Positions 30,341-40,976 are shown, numbered from the stretch's first letter. The stretch: 64,000 nucleotides of DNA from Gardnerella greenwoodii 00703Dmash (GCF_000263635.1 NZ_ADEV01000008.1:1-64000), one strand, 5' to 3'. Translations and numbers: made by a program. Notes: generated by a model not told the origin, from the letters alone.

Positions 30341-31078
30341 ATGAGTAAGCAGCAATCGAAAAAAGCAAAGCAGTTACAAGAATCAAACCAATATAAAAAA
30401 GCACAACCACAAAATACGCAAAAGCAAAAAAATAAACAAAAACAACAAAAAATAAGTGGTGAACAATACTTTTCAGCCGAGCCTTCATCGATTGACGAGC
30501 GTCGCACATTACACGTAACTTTACGAGACAATGACGTAACCGTGCAAGTTTCTAACGGAGTTTTTAGCACTTCAAGACTTGATTTAGGCACATCTGTACT
30601 TTTAAAACATGCTCCAAAACTCCCGGAGTTAGGAAAATTCCTCGATATTGGCTGCGGCTGGGGCCCTATTAGCATCGCTTTAGGGTTGGAGTCTCCAAAT
30701 GCGGAAATTTTTGCTGTGGATGTTAACGAGAGAGCTCTGGAACTTACTGAATTAAACGCAAAAAACGCTGGCTTAAAGCATATTCACACTTCTTTAGTAG
30801 ATGACGCTTTAAAAGAAAACAATACTTTAGAATTTAATAATTTTGATATTATATGGTCTAATCCCCCAATTCGCGTTGGAAAAGAAATATTGCACAATAT
30901 TTTGCTAACTTGGATTCCGCGTTTGAAAGTAGGAGGAGCAGCATACTTGGTTGTGCAAAAAAATCTTGGATCAGATTCACTTATTACTTGGCTTGCTGAG
31001 AATCTGGGTGAAAGTTATAGCGTTGAAAAATACGCTAGTTCCAAAGGGTACCGTGTTATTGAAGTACTAAAAAAGTAA
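30341..31078 (+). CDS. RsmC-like class I SAM-dependent methyltransferase
   Basis: The catalytic domain (about 45-245) has motif I LDIGCGWGPISIAL and motif IV IIWSNPPIRVG, the NPPI/F motif of base N-methyltransferases, which places it with RsmC/RlmG-type 16S/23S rRNA guanine-N2 methyltransferases. The first 45 residues are extremely Lys/Gln/Asn-rich (KQQSKKAKQLQ, KQKNKQKQQK), probably an RNA-binding tail. It lies 28 bp before hrpA, so both RNA-acting genes are likely co-transcribed. The exact nucleotide target is unknown. Confidence 0.88.
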   Translation: MSKQQSKKAKQLQESNQYKKAQPQNTQKQKNKQKQQKISGEQYFSAEPSSIDERRTLHVTLRDNDVTVQVSNGVFSTSRLDLGTSVLLKHAPKLPELGKFLDIGCGWGPISIALGLESPNAEIFAVDVNERALELTELNAKNAGLKHIHTSLVDDALKENNTLEFNNFDIIWSNPPIRVGKEILHNILLTWIPRLKVGGAAYLVVQKNLGSDSLITWLAENLGESYSVEKYASSKGYRVIEVLKK

Positions 31079-31105
31079 ATATCTACGAAAAGAAATAAAC
31101 ATATT

Positions 31106-34100
31106 ATGAAATTTGACTACCCTGCTGAACTTCCTATTTGCGCAGTACACGACGAAATTGTAGAAGCAATTAAGTCTTCACAAGTTGTGATTGTTTCCGG
31201 ACAAACCGGCTCTGGTAAGACTACGCAAATACCAAAAATGGCGCTTGAGCTTGGAAGAGGCGGCAGAGGTAAGCAAATCGTACACACTCAGCCTCGCCGT
31301 TTAGCTGCACGAACCGTAGCCGAGCGTATTGCCAGCGAAATGGGAGTAAAACTGGGCGAAGAAATCGGCTACCAGGTGCGTTTTACCGACGAAAGCTCAA
31401 CTAAGACAAAGCTTCGAATTGTTACTGACGGTATTTTACTTGCGCAAATTCAGCGCGATCCTCTTCTTACTAGATACGACACGATTATTATTGACGAAGC
31501 TCACGAACGCAGTCTTAATATTGATTTTCTTCTAGGATACTTAACGACTTTGCTCCCAAAGCGTCAAGATTTAAAACTGATTATTACGTCTGCAACTATT
31601 GATTCAGCTAAATTCCGCGATCATTTTGAAGAAGCTCTACATATAAAAGTTCCTGTTATTGAAGTTTCGGGACGCACGTATCCTGTGAAAGTACTTTACG
31701 AACCTCTTGGATCCGCTCCTTCACTTATGAAACATGTTCCTGGCTTTGCAGATATAACAATGGATGAGGAAACTGTTGCAGAAAGTCAATCCAGCGAAAG
31801 CAATCGCGATGATATTGCGGATGAAGATATGACTTCTGCAGTAACTCGCGCATGCGCACAGTTGGTAATTCATTCAAGTCACGATCGAGGCGCGCGTGAC
31901 ATTATGGTTTTTGCTTCCGGCGAGCGCGATATTCGAGAGTTTGAAGATGGCTTACGTTCATATTTTGGCACGCGAGCAAGTGATATGAAGCGAGCGGATG
32001 CTATTGAAATTGTTCCTCTTTTTGCCCGTCTTTCTTCAAAAGATCAGCACAGAGTTTTTGAATCACACTCTCATCAGCGCATTGTTATTGCTACGAATGT
32101 TGCTGAAACTTCTCTTACTGTGCCTGGTATTCGATACGTTGTTGACCCCGGTTTTGCGAGAATTTCCAGGTATTCTAAGTCTGCTAAAGTGCAACGTCTT
32201 CCAATAGAACCGATTTCTCAAGCGAGCGCAGATCAGCGTTCTGGACGATGCGGACGAATCGCAGACGGCATTGCTATTAGACTTTATTCGCGCGAAGATT
32301 ATGAAACTCGCCCACGTTTTACAGATCCTGAAATTTTGCGCACTTCTCTTGGTGCAGTAGTTTTGCATATGCTTTCGGTTGGTGTTGCTAAAACTGGCGA
32401 AGATATTACTAATTTTGGTTTTATTGATCCGCCAGACATAAAAGCTGTAAGCGATGGCTTTAACGAACTTACCGAGCTTGGAGCAATAAGCAGAAAATCT
32501 GGTGTAATTACTTTAACTAAAGTTGGACGCGAGCTTTCTAAGCTGCCGATTGATATTCGACTAGGACGAATGATTGTTGAAGCAGCGCGAAAAACTACTC
32601 CAAATACTCTTGCTGCAGTGCTTGTAATTGTTGCATTCTTAAGTTTGCAAGATCCTCGCGAACGTCCTGAGGAACAGCGCGAGGAAGCAGATAGGCTTCA
32701 TAATCGTTATGCAGACGAAACAAGTGATTTTTTGACTGCTCTTAACATGTGGGATCGCCTATTCCAAGCGGATGGAGATATGAGCAACAATGCGCTTCGT
32801 AAGATTTGCAAAGCGGAATTTTTCCACTTTCTGCGTTTAAAACAGTGGAAAGATTTAGTTAATCAGCTTCAAGACTTGTGTAAAGAGTTGCATTATAAAG
32901 TTGGCGACCCTACCCCAGTTAGAAGACCATCTTTGGAAATTCGTCAACTTCCTAATAACCAGCAGGCTTCTCACAGCTTATGCTGTTCTTGGGATTCGCA
33001 AGGAATACACTCATCAATGCTTGCAGGATTGCTTTCTATGATGGGAATGCAAGTAGTGCGTGAACCTAAATCTTCTGATTTTGCGGGATTAAGTGGAACT
33101 GCAAAAATTCGAGCTATGAAACGCGCTCAAAAAATGTCTAAAAACGATTATCAAGGCTCTCGAGGCACAAGATTTGCAATCTTTCCAGCTTCTGCAGTTT
33201 CTAAAACAACTCCTTCGTGGATTATTTGCACTGAATTAGTTGAAACTTCAAGACTTTGGGCAAGATACTGCGCACAAATTGATCCTGCTTGGGCTGAGCC
33301 TCTTGCTAAAAATCTTACGAGAGTCACATATTCTGACGCCCATTGGAGCGCTTCTAAAGGCGCTGCCATAGCAAAATCTAAAGTATTGCTATACGGATTG
33401 CCTATTGTTAAAGATCGCACGGTTCAATGGGCTAGAGTTAATCCTTACGAAGCTCGTATGATTATGATTCGTCAAGGATTAGTTGAAGGCGATATTCAGC
33501 AGCGTTTCCAGCACGATGAGTTTATTTTAAATAATCGCAATGTGCTTGACGATGCAGATAATCAAGCAAATCGCACTCGTCAAATAAGCGAAACTGTAAA
33601 CGACGAAGATTTATTTACTTTTTACGACACTCGCATTCCTCAAGAAGCTACCACTATTACAGCTCTTGCAAAATGGTGGAAGGATAATTGGGAAGAAAAT
33701 CCTAATATGCTCAACTTTGATCCTGATGAAGTTGAACGTTTGCAAACTACACAAAGCACTGATTTAGCGGATTATCCTGACCATTGGAATACTGTTGGAA
33801 CCGACGGCCAACCGTTTAGACTTCGCTTAAGCTATATTTATGATCCTAGCAATCCTTTGGACGGCGTAACGGTTCATGTACCGCTTTACGCGCTTTCCAG
33901 GTTAACGTCTGAAGAGTTTACTTGGAATGTTCCAGGTTTGTTAGATGAGCTTATTATTGGAATGATTAAGTCTTTGCCAAAATCTTTACGAGTGCAATTT
34001 GTTCCAGCACCTAATACTGCGCAAAAAATTCGTTCTTGGATTGACGAGCATTACGATACTCTTCCTGGAATTGAAGAAACTAATAAAGATATAAATGCTC

Positions 34101-35188
34101 CTTCTTGGCCTGATTTTCGCGAAGTTTTTACCAAAGCTGCTATTGCTGTTATTGGCGCGCAGATTCATCCGGAAGTGTTTAACGATGAGCAAATAGAAAG
34201 GCTTTCACCATATTTGCGCGTAACTTTTAGCGTTGAAGAAAGAAAAACTAACTCAAATCGCAATAAAACTGCCGTAAAAAACAATTATGCTAATCGCGTA
34301 AAACCTACAATTCTTGGAACAGATAAGTCATTAATTGCATTGCAAAAACGCTTTGCAAAAGAAGCTCAAGAATCTGCGCGAGCGGTTGTAAATCGTAAAG
34401 CAAGTAAAGCAGCTCAAGCTGGAAACGTTGTAGAAAGAGCTGATCTATTGCACAAATCAGGCGCTACTAATATTTCTCGCTCGCAAATGGTATGGCAGGG
34501 TGCGCTAAACATGTTGCATTTAGACAACAAGCGTATTACTTCTAGATGGCTTGGTTCAGAAGCTTTACTTCTTGCAGCCGCACCTTACTCAACTTCTAAA
34601 GATTTAGCAGAAGACTTGCAAATGGCAGCAGTAAAACGACTGATTCCAAACACAGACAGTATTACTGATGATAATTTATTACGCGAAACTGTTGCCAACA
34701 TTTCCGAAATATACGAGGATACGGTATACGATGTAGCTCACGATGTGATTGCTATATTAAAGCGTGATGCGGAAGTTAGTAAAGCTGTTTCTGGCAAAGC
34801 AGATTTGCCAATGCTATCAGTTTTGCAGTCCATTCGAGAGCATGTTGCAAGCCTAGTTTATGAAGGTTTTATTGCTAAAGCCCCATCGGATTCACTTCCT
34901 AGGATAGAAAAATATTTGCATGCTGACGTGATTCGTCTTAATAAAGCTAAGTCAGATAAAAACCGTGATGTTCGTTGGGCTTGGGAAGCTGAAGAAGCAC
35001 ACAAGATTGTTGAAAAAGCTAAAGATAAAGCAAAATCTTTACCTGCAGGACCATCGCATGATGAAGCGGAAAATATTGCGGAAAGATTGCGCTGGATGTG
35101 TGAAGAGTTTTATGTGTCACTTTGGGCGCAAGAGCTTGGTACAGCCTACCCAATTAGCATACAGCGAATGCGAAAACTGGAAGCATAA
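31106..35188 (+). CDS. hrpA: ATP-dependent RNA helicase HrpA
   Basis: This is a DEAH-box helicase with Walker A GQTGSGKT (32-39), DEAH (130-133), motif III SAT and motif VI QRSGRCGR. HA2 and OB-type domains follow, then the long C-terminal DUF3418 region (about 740-1350) that marks HrpA rather than HrpB. The 1360 residues match actinobacterial HrpA. HrpA rescues stalled ribosome collisions and processes some mRNAs in E. coli. A purine-poor leader (AAAGAA) precedes the ATG. It ends 85 bp before the convergent MFS gene. Confidence 0.95.
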   Translation: MKFDYPAELPICAVHDEIVEAIKSSQVVIVSGQTGSGKTTQIPKMALELGRGGRGKQIVHTQPRRLAARTVAERIASEMGVKLGEEIGYQVRFTDESSTKTKLRIVTDGILLAQIQRDPLLTRYDTIIIDEAHERSLNIDFLLGYLTTLLPKRQDLKLIITSATIDSAKFRDHFEEALHIKVPVIEVSGRTYPVKVLYEPLGSAPSLMKHVPGFADITMDEETVAESQSSESNRDDIADEDMTSAVTRACAQLVIHSSHDRGARDIMVFASGERDIREFEDGLRSYFGTRASDMKRADAIEIVPLFARLSSKDQHRVFESHSHQRIVIATNVAETSLTVPGIRYVVDPGFARISRYSKSAKVQRLPIEPISQASADQRSGRCGRIADGIAIRLYSREDYETRPRFTDPEILRTSLGAVVLHMLSVGVAKTGEDITNFGFIDPPDIKAVSDGFNELTELGAISRKSGVITLTKVGRELSKLPIDIRLGRMIVEAARKTTPNTLAAVLVIVAFLSLQDPRERPEEQREEADRLHNRYADETSDFLTALNMWDRLFQADGDMSNNALRKICKAEFFHFLRLKQWKDLVNQLQDLCKELHYKVGDPTPVRRPSLEIRQLPNNQQASHSLCCSWDSQGIHSSMLAGLLSMMGMQVVREPKSSDFAGLSGTAKIRAMKRAQKMSKNDYQGSRGTRFAIFPASAVSKTTPSWIICTELVETSRLWARYCAQIDPAWAEPLAKNLTRVTYSDAHWSASKGAAIAKSKVLLYGLPIVKDRTVQWARVNPYEARMIMIRQGLVEGDIQQRFQHDEFILNNRNVLDDADNQANRTRQISETVNDEDLFTFYDTRIPQEATTITALAKWWKDNWEENPNMLNFDPDEVERLQTTQSTDLADYPDHWNTVGTDGQPFRLRLSYIYDPSNPLDGVTVHVPLYALSRLTSEEFTWNVPGLLDELIIGMIKSLPKSLRVQFVPAPNTAQKIRSWIDEHYDTLPGIEETNKDINAPSWPDFREVFTKAAIAVIGAQIHPEVFNDEQIERLSPYLRVTFSVEERKTNSNRNKTAVKNNYANRVKPTILGTDKSLIALQKRFAKEAQESARAVVNRKASKAAQAGNVVERADLLHKSGATNISRSQMVWQGALNMLHLDNKRITSRWLGSEALLLAAAPYSTSKDLAEDLQMAAVKRLIPNTDSITDDNLLRETVANISEIYEDTVYDVAHDVIAILKRDAEVSKAVSGKADLPMLSVLQSIREHVASLVYEGFIAKAPSDSLPRIEKYLHADVIRLNKAKSDKNRDVRWAWEAEEAHKIVEKAKDKAKSLPAGPSHDEAENIAERLRWMCEEFYVSLWAQELGTAYPISIQRMRKLEA

Positions 35189-35200
35189 AATAATTAACAA

Positions 35201-35250
35201 AAATGTAGGCGGTCACACGTATTTTGCACAACCGCCTACCTTTATTTTTG
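35201..35250. terminator. Bidirectional terminator between hrpA and the MFS gene
   Basis: GTAGGCGGT (35205-35213) pairs with ACCGCCTAC (35231-35239) around a 17-nt loop. A T-rich run lies on the plus side and an A-rich run on the other, so it can serve both convergent genes. Confidence 0.82.
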
Positions 35251-35272
35251 CTTAGTTATTAGCCTATTTAGA

Positions 35273-36697
35273 CTATTCTTCAGCAATTTCCTTCTTTTCA
35301 GAAATAAAGCAGCTGCGAACCAAGTAAACAACTAAACCAATGATGGCTACTGCTGCACCCATCATAAGCAAATTGGAATAACCTGCATACTTTCCGCTAA
35401 GACCACTGAAGGAGAATCCCTTGAATAAATCTCCACCAAAGAAACCACTAAAGAGAGAAATACCAATGGAAGCAGTAACATTCATAATTAAATCATTCAT
35501 GCCACAGCCACGGCCAGATTCTTCAACTGGAAGAGCAGAAAGAACTGTTGAAACAATTGGAGAATACATCAAGCCGCATCCTGCATAGTAAATGCATGCG
35601 CAAATAGTAAGCGACATAAAATCAGTGTTGATAAGCAAAGCTGCACCAACCCAGCCAACAATCATCAAGAATGCTGCTGTAATAATACCTGCTTTACGGC
35701 CAATATGACTAATAATCGTACCGGAGAACACACCAAATACTGCTGCACACACAAAAGCCCACACAAGGTAGGAAGAAACCTGTGAAGTGTTCATGTGATA
35801 CAAAGCGCTGCCAATCACATTGTAAATAGGAGGCATGCAATAGTTGGTGAAGTAGAAGATGAAGATTAATACGATGCCAGAAAGCCAACGCTTATTCTTA
35901 AAGAATGCTGGCGTTACGAATGGGTTCTTCGCCTTCATAATGTAGAAAGCAAACAGAACAAAAAGTACTATAGAGCCGAGCAACAGTCCCCAAGCTTTAT
36001 AAGAGAAGAAGAGCGTAAGAAGCGTTACAGCAATACCAAATACTGTGAAGCCAAGCTTATCAATCTTCCCGCCAATACCATTCTTAGTAGGCAAGCACTT
36101 AACAAGAACCGGCAAGAACAAAATAGTAATTGCAGGAATCAAGAACAAATACTGCCAAGCAATAGAGCTAAGAGCACCAGCAGCAAATACGCCAATAGAA
36201 GCAGAAAGCTGATAGGCAGCAGTAAAGAGTCCGAAGAAAATAACTTTCAAGTCATTGCGCAAATACTTAGTTGCAATAACCAGGAAGGAAGATCCTGCAA
36301 CCTGCTCACCAGCGGTTTGCAAAATACGTGCAATAATAACGGTCCACAAGTTTGGAGTGAAATAGAAGTTTGCAATAAAACCAAATAAAGATCCAACAAA
36401 CAGTGTTACGAGACCGATTGTTATAAGCCTACGAAGCGACACAAAGTCACCTAAAGATCCATAAATAAAGCAAACTATACCTAACACAATAATCGGTAAG
36501 CTTGTAATAAGAGATGCCTGATCAGGCGCTCCAACAGCTTTACCAATCTGATTAAATACCAAGTTGAAGCCTTGCAAACACAAAGTGCCAAGAATAAACG
36601 TAATAAGCAGCAAAATAAGAGAATAAATTGCCACTTTATCGCGGGTTTTTGGATCCTCGTATGGGTCTGCTGCAATAGCAGCTGCATTTTCATTCAT
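35273..36697 (-). CDS. MFS transporter, DHA2-like
   Basis: This 474-residue polytopic protein has roughly 14 hydrophobic segments. The GSLGDFVSLRRLITIG loop between TM2 and TM3 corresponds to the MFS A motif, and IGKAVGAPDQASLITSLP leads into TM2. The C-terminal half has GAALYHM...VWAFVCAAVFGVFSG and GCGLMYSPIVSTVLSALPVEE. Similar proteins export drugs or metabolites by proton antiport. It follows the nucleoside hydrolase by 48 bp on the same strand, which suggests a nucleoside or related substrate, though that is only context. Confidence 0.85.
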   Translation of the reverse strand: MNENAAAIAADPYEDPKTRDKVAIYSLILLLITFILGTLCLQGFNLVFNQIGKAVGAPDQASLITSLPIIVLGIVCFIYGSLGDFVSLRRLITIGLVTLFVGSLFGFIANFYFTPNLWTVIIARILQTAGEQVAGSSFLVIATKYLRNDLKVIFFGLFTAAYQLSASIGVFAAGALSSIAWQYLFLIPAITILFLPVLVKCLPTKNGIGGKIDKLGFTVFGIAVTLLTLFFSYKAWGLLLGSIVLFVLFAFYIMKAKNPFVTPAFFKNKRWLSGIVLIFIFYFTNYCMPPIYNVIGSALYHMNTSQVSSYLVWAFVCAAVFGVFSGTIISHIGRKAGIITAAFLMIVGWVGAALLINTDFMSLTICACIYYAGCGLMYSPIVSTVLSALPVEESGRGCGMNDLIMNVTASIGISLFSGFFGGDLFKGFSFSGLSGKYAGYSNLLMMGAAVAIIGLVVYLVRSCFISEKKEIAEE

Positions 36698-36744
36698 AAT
36701 AATCCAATCATTTATTACGTATAAATTTTGTTATTAAGTTTTAA

Positions 36745-37701
36745 TCAGCCAGCAATTTTTGCCAAGTTAGAAATTCGCGTCATGAATTCGTTCAAGAAAC
36801 GCTTAACATCTACACCCAAAGCTACTTGCATTGTTTTAACAGGGTCGTTCAAACGTGTTACATCACCAATAGTGCGTCCACGAGTTGGGCCTTCAACATC
36901 TACCTGCATGTTGATTGGTAGAGTTGTAACAAGCGTTGGGTCAACAGCAACTGCAACAGCCAACGGATCGTGCAAACCGCAGCCACCAAGGTGAGGAGCA
37001 GTAGTCTCGTAAGCCTTAATGTAGAAGTCAGTCATATCCGCAAGGAACTTACCAGCTTTTGTGCCAAGATCACGCCACTGTTGCGTTTCCTTATAGGTAA
37101 GCAAAGTTTGCAAAGTCACATCCAAACCAACCATTGTTACCGGTGCGCCAGAACGGAATAGGACGTCTGCTGCATCTGGATCTTGGGAAATATTTGCTTC
37201 CATCCAAGGAGTTACATTTCCATGAATTGTAAGAGCGCCGCCCATAAGAACAATCTTGCCAATTTCATCTTTGATTTCTGGAGCCTTATGCAATGCAGCA
37301 GCAATATTTGTCATAGGACCAGTCGGAACATAAATAAGATCCTTGCCATAAGTCTTAACTGCATCAATTATGAAATCAACAGCTGGCTCAGACTCAGCTT
37401 CACGCTTTGAATCTGGAATAACAACATCGCCAATACCATTGTCACCGTGAATGAATGCAGAAATAGGCAGAACTTCAAACGAATCTTTCTTGCTCGCATG
37501 CGGCAAACCACGATACACTTTAACTTCTGGATGTCCAAATAAATCTGTTATAGCGAGAGCATTACGAACGCCCTGCTCCATTAAAACGTTGCCATACGTA
37601 CCAGTAATACCAATCAGCTCAACCTCAGGGCTACCAAGAGCATAAGAAATTGCTAAGGTATCATCAACACCAGTGTCCAAATCAAGAATAAGCTTCTTCA
37701 T
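36745..37701 (-). CDS. Nucleoside hydrolase (inosine-uridine preferring family)
   Basis: Enzymes of this family cleave the N-glycosidic bond of ribonucleosides to ribose and base. The calcium-binding DxDxGxDD motif is at residues 7-14 (DLDTGVDD), the family signature PLTNIA appears as GPMTNIAAALH, and the catalytic His is in LGGCGLHDPLAVAVAVDP. The 318 residues match RihA/B-type pyrimidine-preferring hydrolases, but the substrate cannot be fixed. I start at ATG 37701, with AAAGG 8 nt upstream. It forms a two-gene unit with the MFS transporter for nucleoside salvage or base export. Confidence 0.93.
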   Translation of the reverse strand: MKKLILDLDTGVDDTLAISYALGSPEVELIGITGTYGNVLMEQGVRNALAITDLFGHPEVKVYRGLPHASKKDSFEVLPISAFIHGDNGIGDVVIPDSKREAESEPAVDFIIDAVKTYGKDLIYVPTGPMTNIAAALHKAPEIKDEIGKIVLMGGALTIHGNVTPWMEANISQDPDAADVLFRSGAPVTMVGLDVTLQTLLTYKETQQWRDLGTKAGKFLADMTDFYIKAYETTAPHLGGCGLHDPLAVAVAVDPTLVTTLPINMQVDVEGPTRGRTIGDVTRLNDPVKTMQVALGVDVKRFLNEFMTRISNLAKIAG

Positions 37702-38042
37702 GTGAACTACCTTTCTGATCACAAACTCGCTACATCAACAGTGATGCAGTAAGCCATTCTGTTTATTTTTAAGTTGCAACAAACTAGTAGGCGTCAACCT
37801 CATCGTTTTATGCTTCACAACTCAAAAATTCTATCTCTTTATAATTCAAAATCAACCCTTATAAACATATGTTTAGATTATATTTTTACAGAAAAATAAA
37901 ACGCAATTATTCGCTAAGCTTTTAGTCTGTTTTAATTTAGATTACAACACGAAATAAATCAATGGTATATGCATCGAGGTATACTTAAATGCCTAAAAAT
38001 TGGCTTTTATTTGGTTGCAGATTTTACGAAGAATGGAAGCGT
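37702..38042. promoter_or_regulatory. Divergent intergenic region between the nucleoside hydrolase and helD
   Basis: 341 bp, strongly AT-rich, without a credible gene. It must hold the promoters of the nucleoside hydrolase/MFS unit (leftward) and helD (rightward). Runs such as TTTATAATTC and TATATTTTTACAG are promoter-like, but I see no clear paired hexamers or operator. Confidence 0.35.
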
Positions 38043-40316
38043 ATGTCTACCTATTCCTCACAACTTAGCGAAGAACAGCAGGCTGTTGACAGTGCTTATA
38101 GTCGACTTGATGATTTGCGTAACACTATTCGCACACGCTTGGATGCTGTACGCGCAGCAGGTTCACACGGATCTCCTACTCAACGTACAGAACGTGATTC
38201 TTTCGCAACCATGTACGAGGATCGCTTAACACAGTTGCGTGCCGTTGAAGATAGGCTTGTTTTTGGGCGACTTGATAACACAGAAGGTATTAGACGATAC
38301 ATTGGCCGCATTGGTTTGCTCAGCGAAAACCACGATCCTATTCTTACAGATTGGCGAGCTGAAGCAGCACGACCATTCTATGAAGCTACTCCTTCGCATC
38401 ACGGCGACATTGTTATGCGTCGTCACATTACCCTTCGTTTTAGAGACGTTGTTGGAATTGAGGATGAAATTCTCGATATTCATTCTGAGGAAGTAGGAAA
38501 AGCTTCTGAACAAGGAACTTTAACCGGCGAAGGCGCACTGCTAGCTTCATTAGGTTCTCGCAGAACCGGAAAAATGACTGATATTGTTGCAACTATTCAG
38601 GCTGAACAAGACCGGATTATTCGAGCTCCTCTAGATCGCACGATTGTTGTTCAAGGAGGACCTGGTACAGGAAAAACAGCTGTTGCTTTGCATAGAGCAG
38701 CATACTTGTTGTACACTCACAGACGCAAACTTGAGCGTTCTGGAGTTCTTATTGTTGGACCAAGCTCCGCATTTTTGCGATATATTGATCAAGTTCTTCC
38801 ATCTCTTGGCGAAACTGGCGTAGTAAGCCGCACTATTGCGGATTTAATTCCTGGAATTCACGCAACTTGTGAAGATTCTGCGTATGCTGCAAAATTAAAA
38901 GGCATGTACCGTATGCGATCGGTTATTGCAAACGCTATTTCAGCTCGTATTCGCGTACCTAAAAATCTTCCAACATTACATATTGGAGGCTTAAGCGTCC
39001 CTCTTCTAAAAGAAGATATTGAGATTGCTCAAGCAGACGCGCAACATACTCATCAACCGCATAATCAAGCGAGAACCACGTTTGTTAAAACAGTGCTTAG
39101 CATATTGAAAAATCGTTATTTGGAGAAACTTGATTATGTTCCAGATCAAGCTGAATTAAACGATATAACTTCTCAACTTCGCTTGGACGACAAGCTTCGA
39201 ATTACGCTAAATCTTGCATGGCTTCCAATGACCGGGCAATGGCTTATTGATCAGCTTTTTTCAAAACCTGATCAGTTGCGCAAATATGCTCCTTGGCTTA
39301 GTGAAGAAGATATTAATGCTCTTACTCGTAAAAAAGACAGCCCTCTTACTAAATCTGATATTCCACTTTTGGATGAAGCAATGGAATTGCTTGGAGCAGA
39401 TCCAAAACTTGATGCTCAGCGAGCATCTTTACAGGCTAAGAAGCTTGAGGAACAGCAGTTCGCTGCAGATACTTTGGCTCAGGTAGGAATAGGAAATGGC
39501 ATTGTAACTGCAGATATGCTTCTTGATAATTTGCAAGGCGACGACGCTGGTATGCTTGCACGTAAAGCCGCATCCGACCGCGAGTGGACTTATGGTCACA
39601 TAGTTGTAGATGAAGCTCAAGAGCTTACAGCAATGGACTGGCGTATGCTTATACGACGCTGCCCTTCGCGCTCATTTACTATTGTTGGAGATGTTGCACA
39701 AACTTCTGCTTTAGGCGGCACACACCGTTGGCAGAAAAATATGAATCCAATGTTTGGCGAATCAAATTGGGATCTTTATGAACTTACGATTAATTATCGT
39801 AATCCTCGCGAAGTTTCCGAAGCTGCAAGCAAAATTGCAACCAATTCTGGATTATATATTTCCACAGTTAATGCTGTAAGATCCGTTCCAGATTCTCTAA
39901 TATCAGATATTGTTGAATCTAATGATGAGCTTGATACAACTCTTGCTAATTCATGTATTCAATTGTTCAAAAAGTTTATATCTGAAGATGGTAGCGGTCG
40001 CATAGCTATTATTGCTCCTTGTGACATGGTGAAGCATACTCAGGAAATAGTAAATCAAGCATTAAAGAATGCTTTACCTGAAAAAATGTGGAATAACATT
40101 AGTCAACAGAGTGCAGACGATTGCCAATGCAGTGTTTCTACCGCAGAAGAGGTAAAAGGTCTTGAATATGATGCTGTAATTGTGCTACAGCCTTCTAAAA
40201 TTGAGCAAGAAGCTGCTTCTAGGTTGGCTGCAGCAGCAAACCTGTATGTGGCTATGACGAGACCAACTCAAAGATTGCATATTATTCGCACCAGAAATGA
40301 TGCAGATTTTGAATAG
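38043..40316 (+). CDS. helD: HelD/HelR-like RNA polymerase recycling ATPase (UvrD/Rep fold)
   Basis: The 757-residue protein has a coiled N-terminal arm (about 1-70, EEQQAVDSAYSRLDDLRNTIRTRLDAVRAAG) followed by a superfamily-1 motor. Walker A is QGGPGTGKTAVALHRAAYLLY, Walker B is HIVVDEAQELTAMDW, motif III is IVGDVAQT, and motif VI is NLYVAMTRPTQRLHII. HelD-type proteins bind RNA polymerase and free it from stalled or post-termination complexes; in some Actinobacteria (HelR) they also confer rifampicin tolerance. I start at ATG 38043 (MSTYSSQ), with GGAAG just upstream, not at the frame opening at 37989. Confidence 0.9.
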   Translation: MSTYSSQLSEEQQAVDSAYSRLDDLRNTIRTRLDAVRAAGSHGSPTQRTERDSFATMYEDRLTQLRAVEDRLVFGRLDNTEGIRRYIGRIGLLSENHDPILTDWRAEAARPFYEATPSHHGDIVMRRHITLRFRDVVGIEDEILDIHSEEVGKASEQGTLTGEGALLASLGSRRTGKMTDIVATIQAEQDRIIRAPLDRTIVVQGGPGTGKTAVALHRAAYLLYTHRRKLERSGVLIVGPSSAFLRYIDQVLPSLGETGVVSRTIADLIPGIHATCEDSAYAAKLKGMYRMRSVIANAISARIRVPKNLPTLHIGGLSVPLLKEDIEIAQADAQHTHQPHNQARTTFVKTVLSILKNRYLEKLDYVPDQAELNDITSQLRLDDKLRITLNLAWLPMTGQWLIDQLFSKPDQLRKYAPWLSEEDINALTRKKDSPLTKSDIPLLDEAMELLGADPKLDAQRASLQAKKLEEQQFAADTLAQVGIGNGIVTADMLLDNLQGDDAGMLARKAASDREWTYGHIVVDEAQELTAMDWRMLIRRCPSRSFTIVGDVAQTSALGGTHRWQKNMNPMFGESNWDLYELTINYRNPREVSEAASKIATNSGLYISTVNAVRSVPDSLISDIVESNDELDTTLANSCIQLFKKFISEDGSGRIAIIAPCDMVKHTQEIVNQALKNALPEKMWNNISQQSADDCQCSVSTAEEVKGLEYDAVIVLQPSKIEQEAASRLAAAANLYVAMTRPTQRLHIIRTRNDADFE

Positions 40317-40343
40317 TAAAATATAAAACGCAGAAAAACTTAA

Positions 40344-40380
40344 AAATTCTCCTGTTATTAATTTAATAACAGGAGAATTT
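40344..40380. terminator. Bidirectional terminator between helD and nrdR
   Basis: An 18-bp perfect inverted repeat (40344-40361 and 40363-40380) of ATTCTCCTGTTATTA with its complement. It lies 28 bp past the helD stop and about 78 bp past the nrdR stop on the other strand. Confidence 0.85.
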
Positions 40381-40457
40381 GCTAAATAGATAAGCTGCTA
40401 TGTAGCTAAGTAAGTAAGCTCTAAGTAAAAGTCTTAGTAATGTTATTAGTAAAAGTA

Positions 40458-40913
40458 CTACTCTTCTTCTTTACTACGCTTCAAATCTTCAATCGCACGC
40501 TCAAAATCTTCAAGACCAGTGAAGTTTTGGTATACACTTGCGAAACGAAGATATGCAACCTCATCTAATTCACGCAATGGCTTAAGAATAGCTTTACCAA
40601 CTTCTTCAGAAGTTACCTGAGCTAAACCACGCGCACGCAAATCAGCTTCTACTCGCATACCCAATGTCTTTAACGCTTCTGCGTTAATAGGACGACCCTG
40701 GCATGCTTTACCAACACCAGCTACGACTTTTGCACGATCAAAAGGCTCAACAGATCCTGAACGCTTCATTACAAGCAATTGAGTCGTTTCTACTGTTGTA
40801 AAACGATTTCCGCACACCTGACATTCACGTCTACGGCGAATAGAATAACCATCTTCACTAATACGAGTATCAATAACTTTCGTATCTGAATTTTTACAAA
40901 AAGGACAATGCAT
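40458..40913 (-). CDS. nrdR: Transcriptional repressor NrdR
   Basis: NrdR represses ribonucleotide reductase genes by sensing ATP/dATP. The zinc ribbon uses Cys3, Cys6, Cys31 and Cys34 (MHCPFC and CQVCGNRF). The ATP-cone domain (about 46-136) starts [19 protein letters not shown]. The 151 residues are standard, with an acidic/basic tail SKEEE. It follows the LysM gene by 63 bp, and lexA is divergent: the same order as lexA / Rv2719c / nrdR of mycobacteria. Confidence 0.97.
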   Translation of the reverse strand: MHCPFCKNSDTKVIDTRISEDGYSIRRRRECQVCGNRFTTVETTQLLVMKRSGSVEPFDRAKVVAGVGKACQGRPINAEALKTLGMRVEADLRARGLAQVTSEEVGKAILKPLRELDEVAYLRFASVYQNFTGLEDFERAIEDLKRSKEEE

Positions 40914-40976
40914 ATATTCAGCATACTAGAAATTAAGGAAACACGATATAAAAATATTCACTTTATTTTTCTAATA

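Noticed and set aside
30223-30675. 150-codon Cys/Phe-rich minus-strand frame overlapping the methyltransferase and the hflX start
   Set aside because: Antisense of the Lys/Gln-rich head of the methyltransferase; the Cys/Phe richness is the reflection of CAA/AAA codons.
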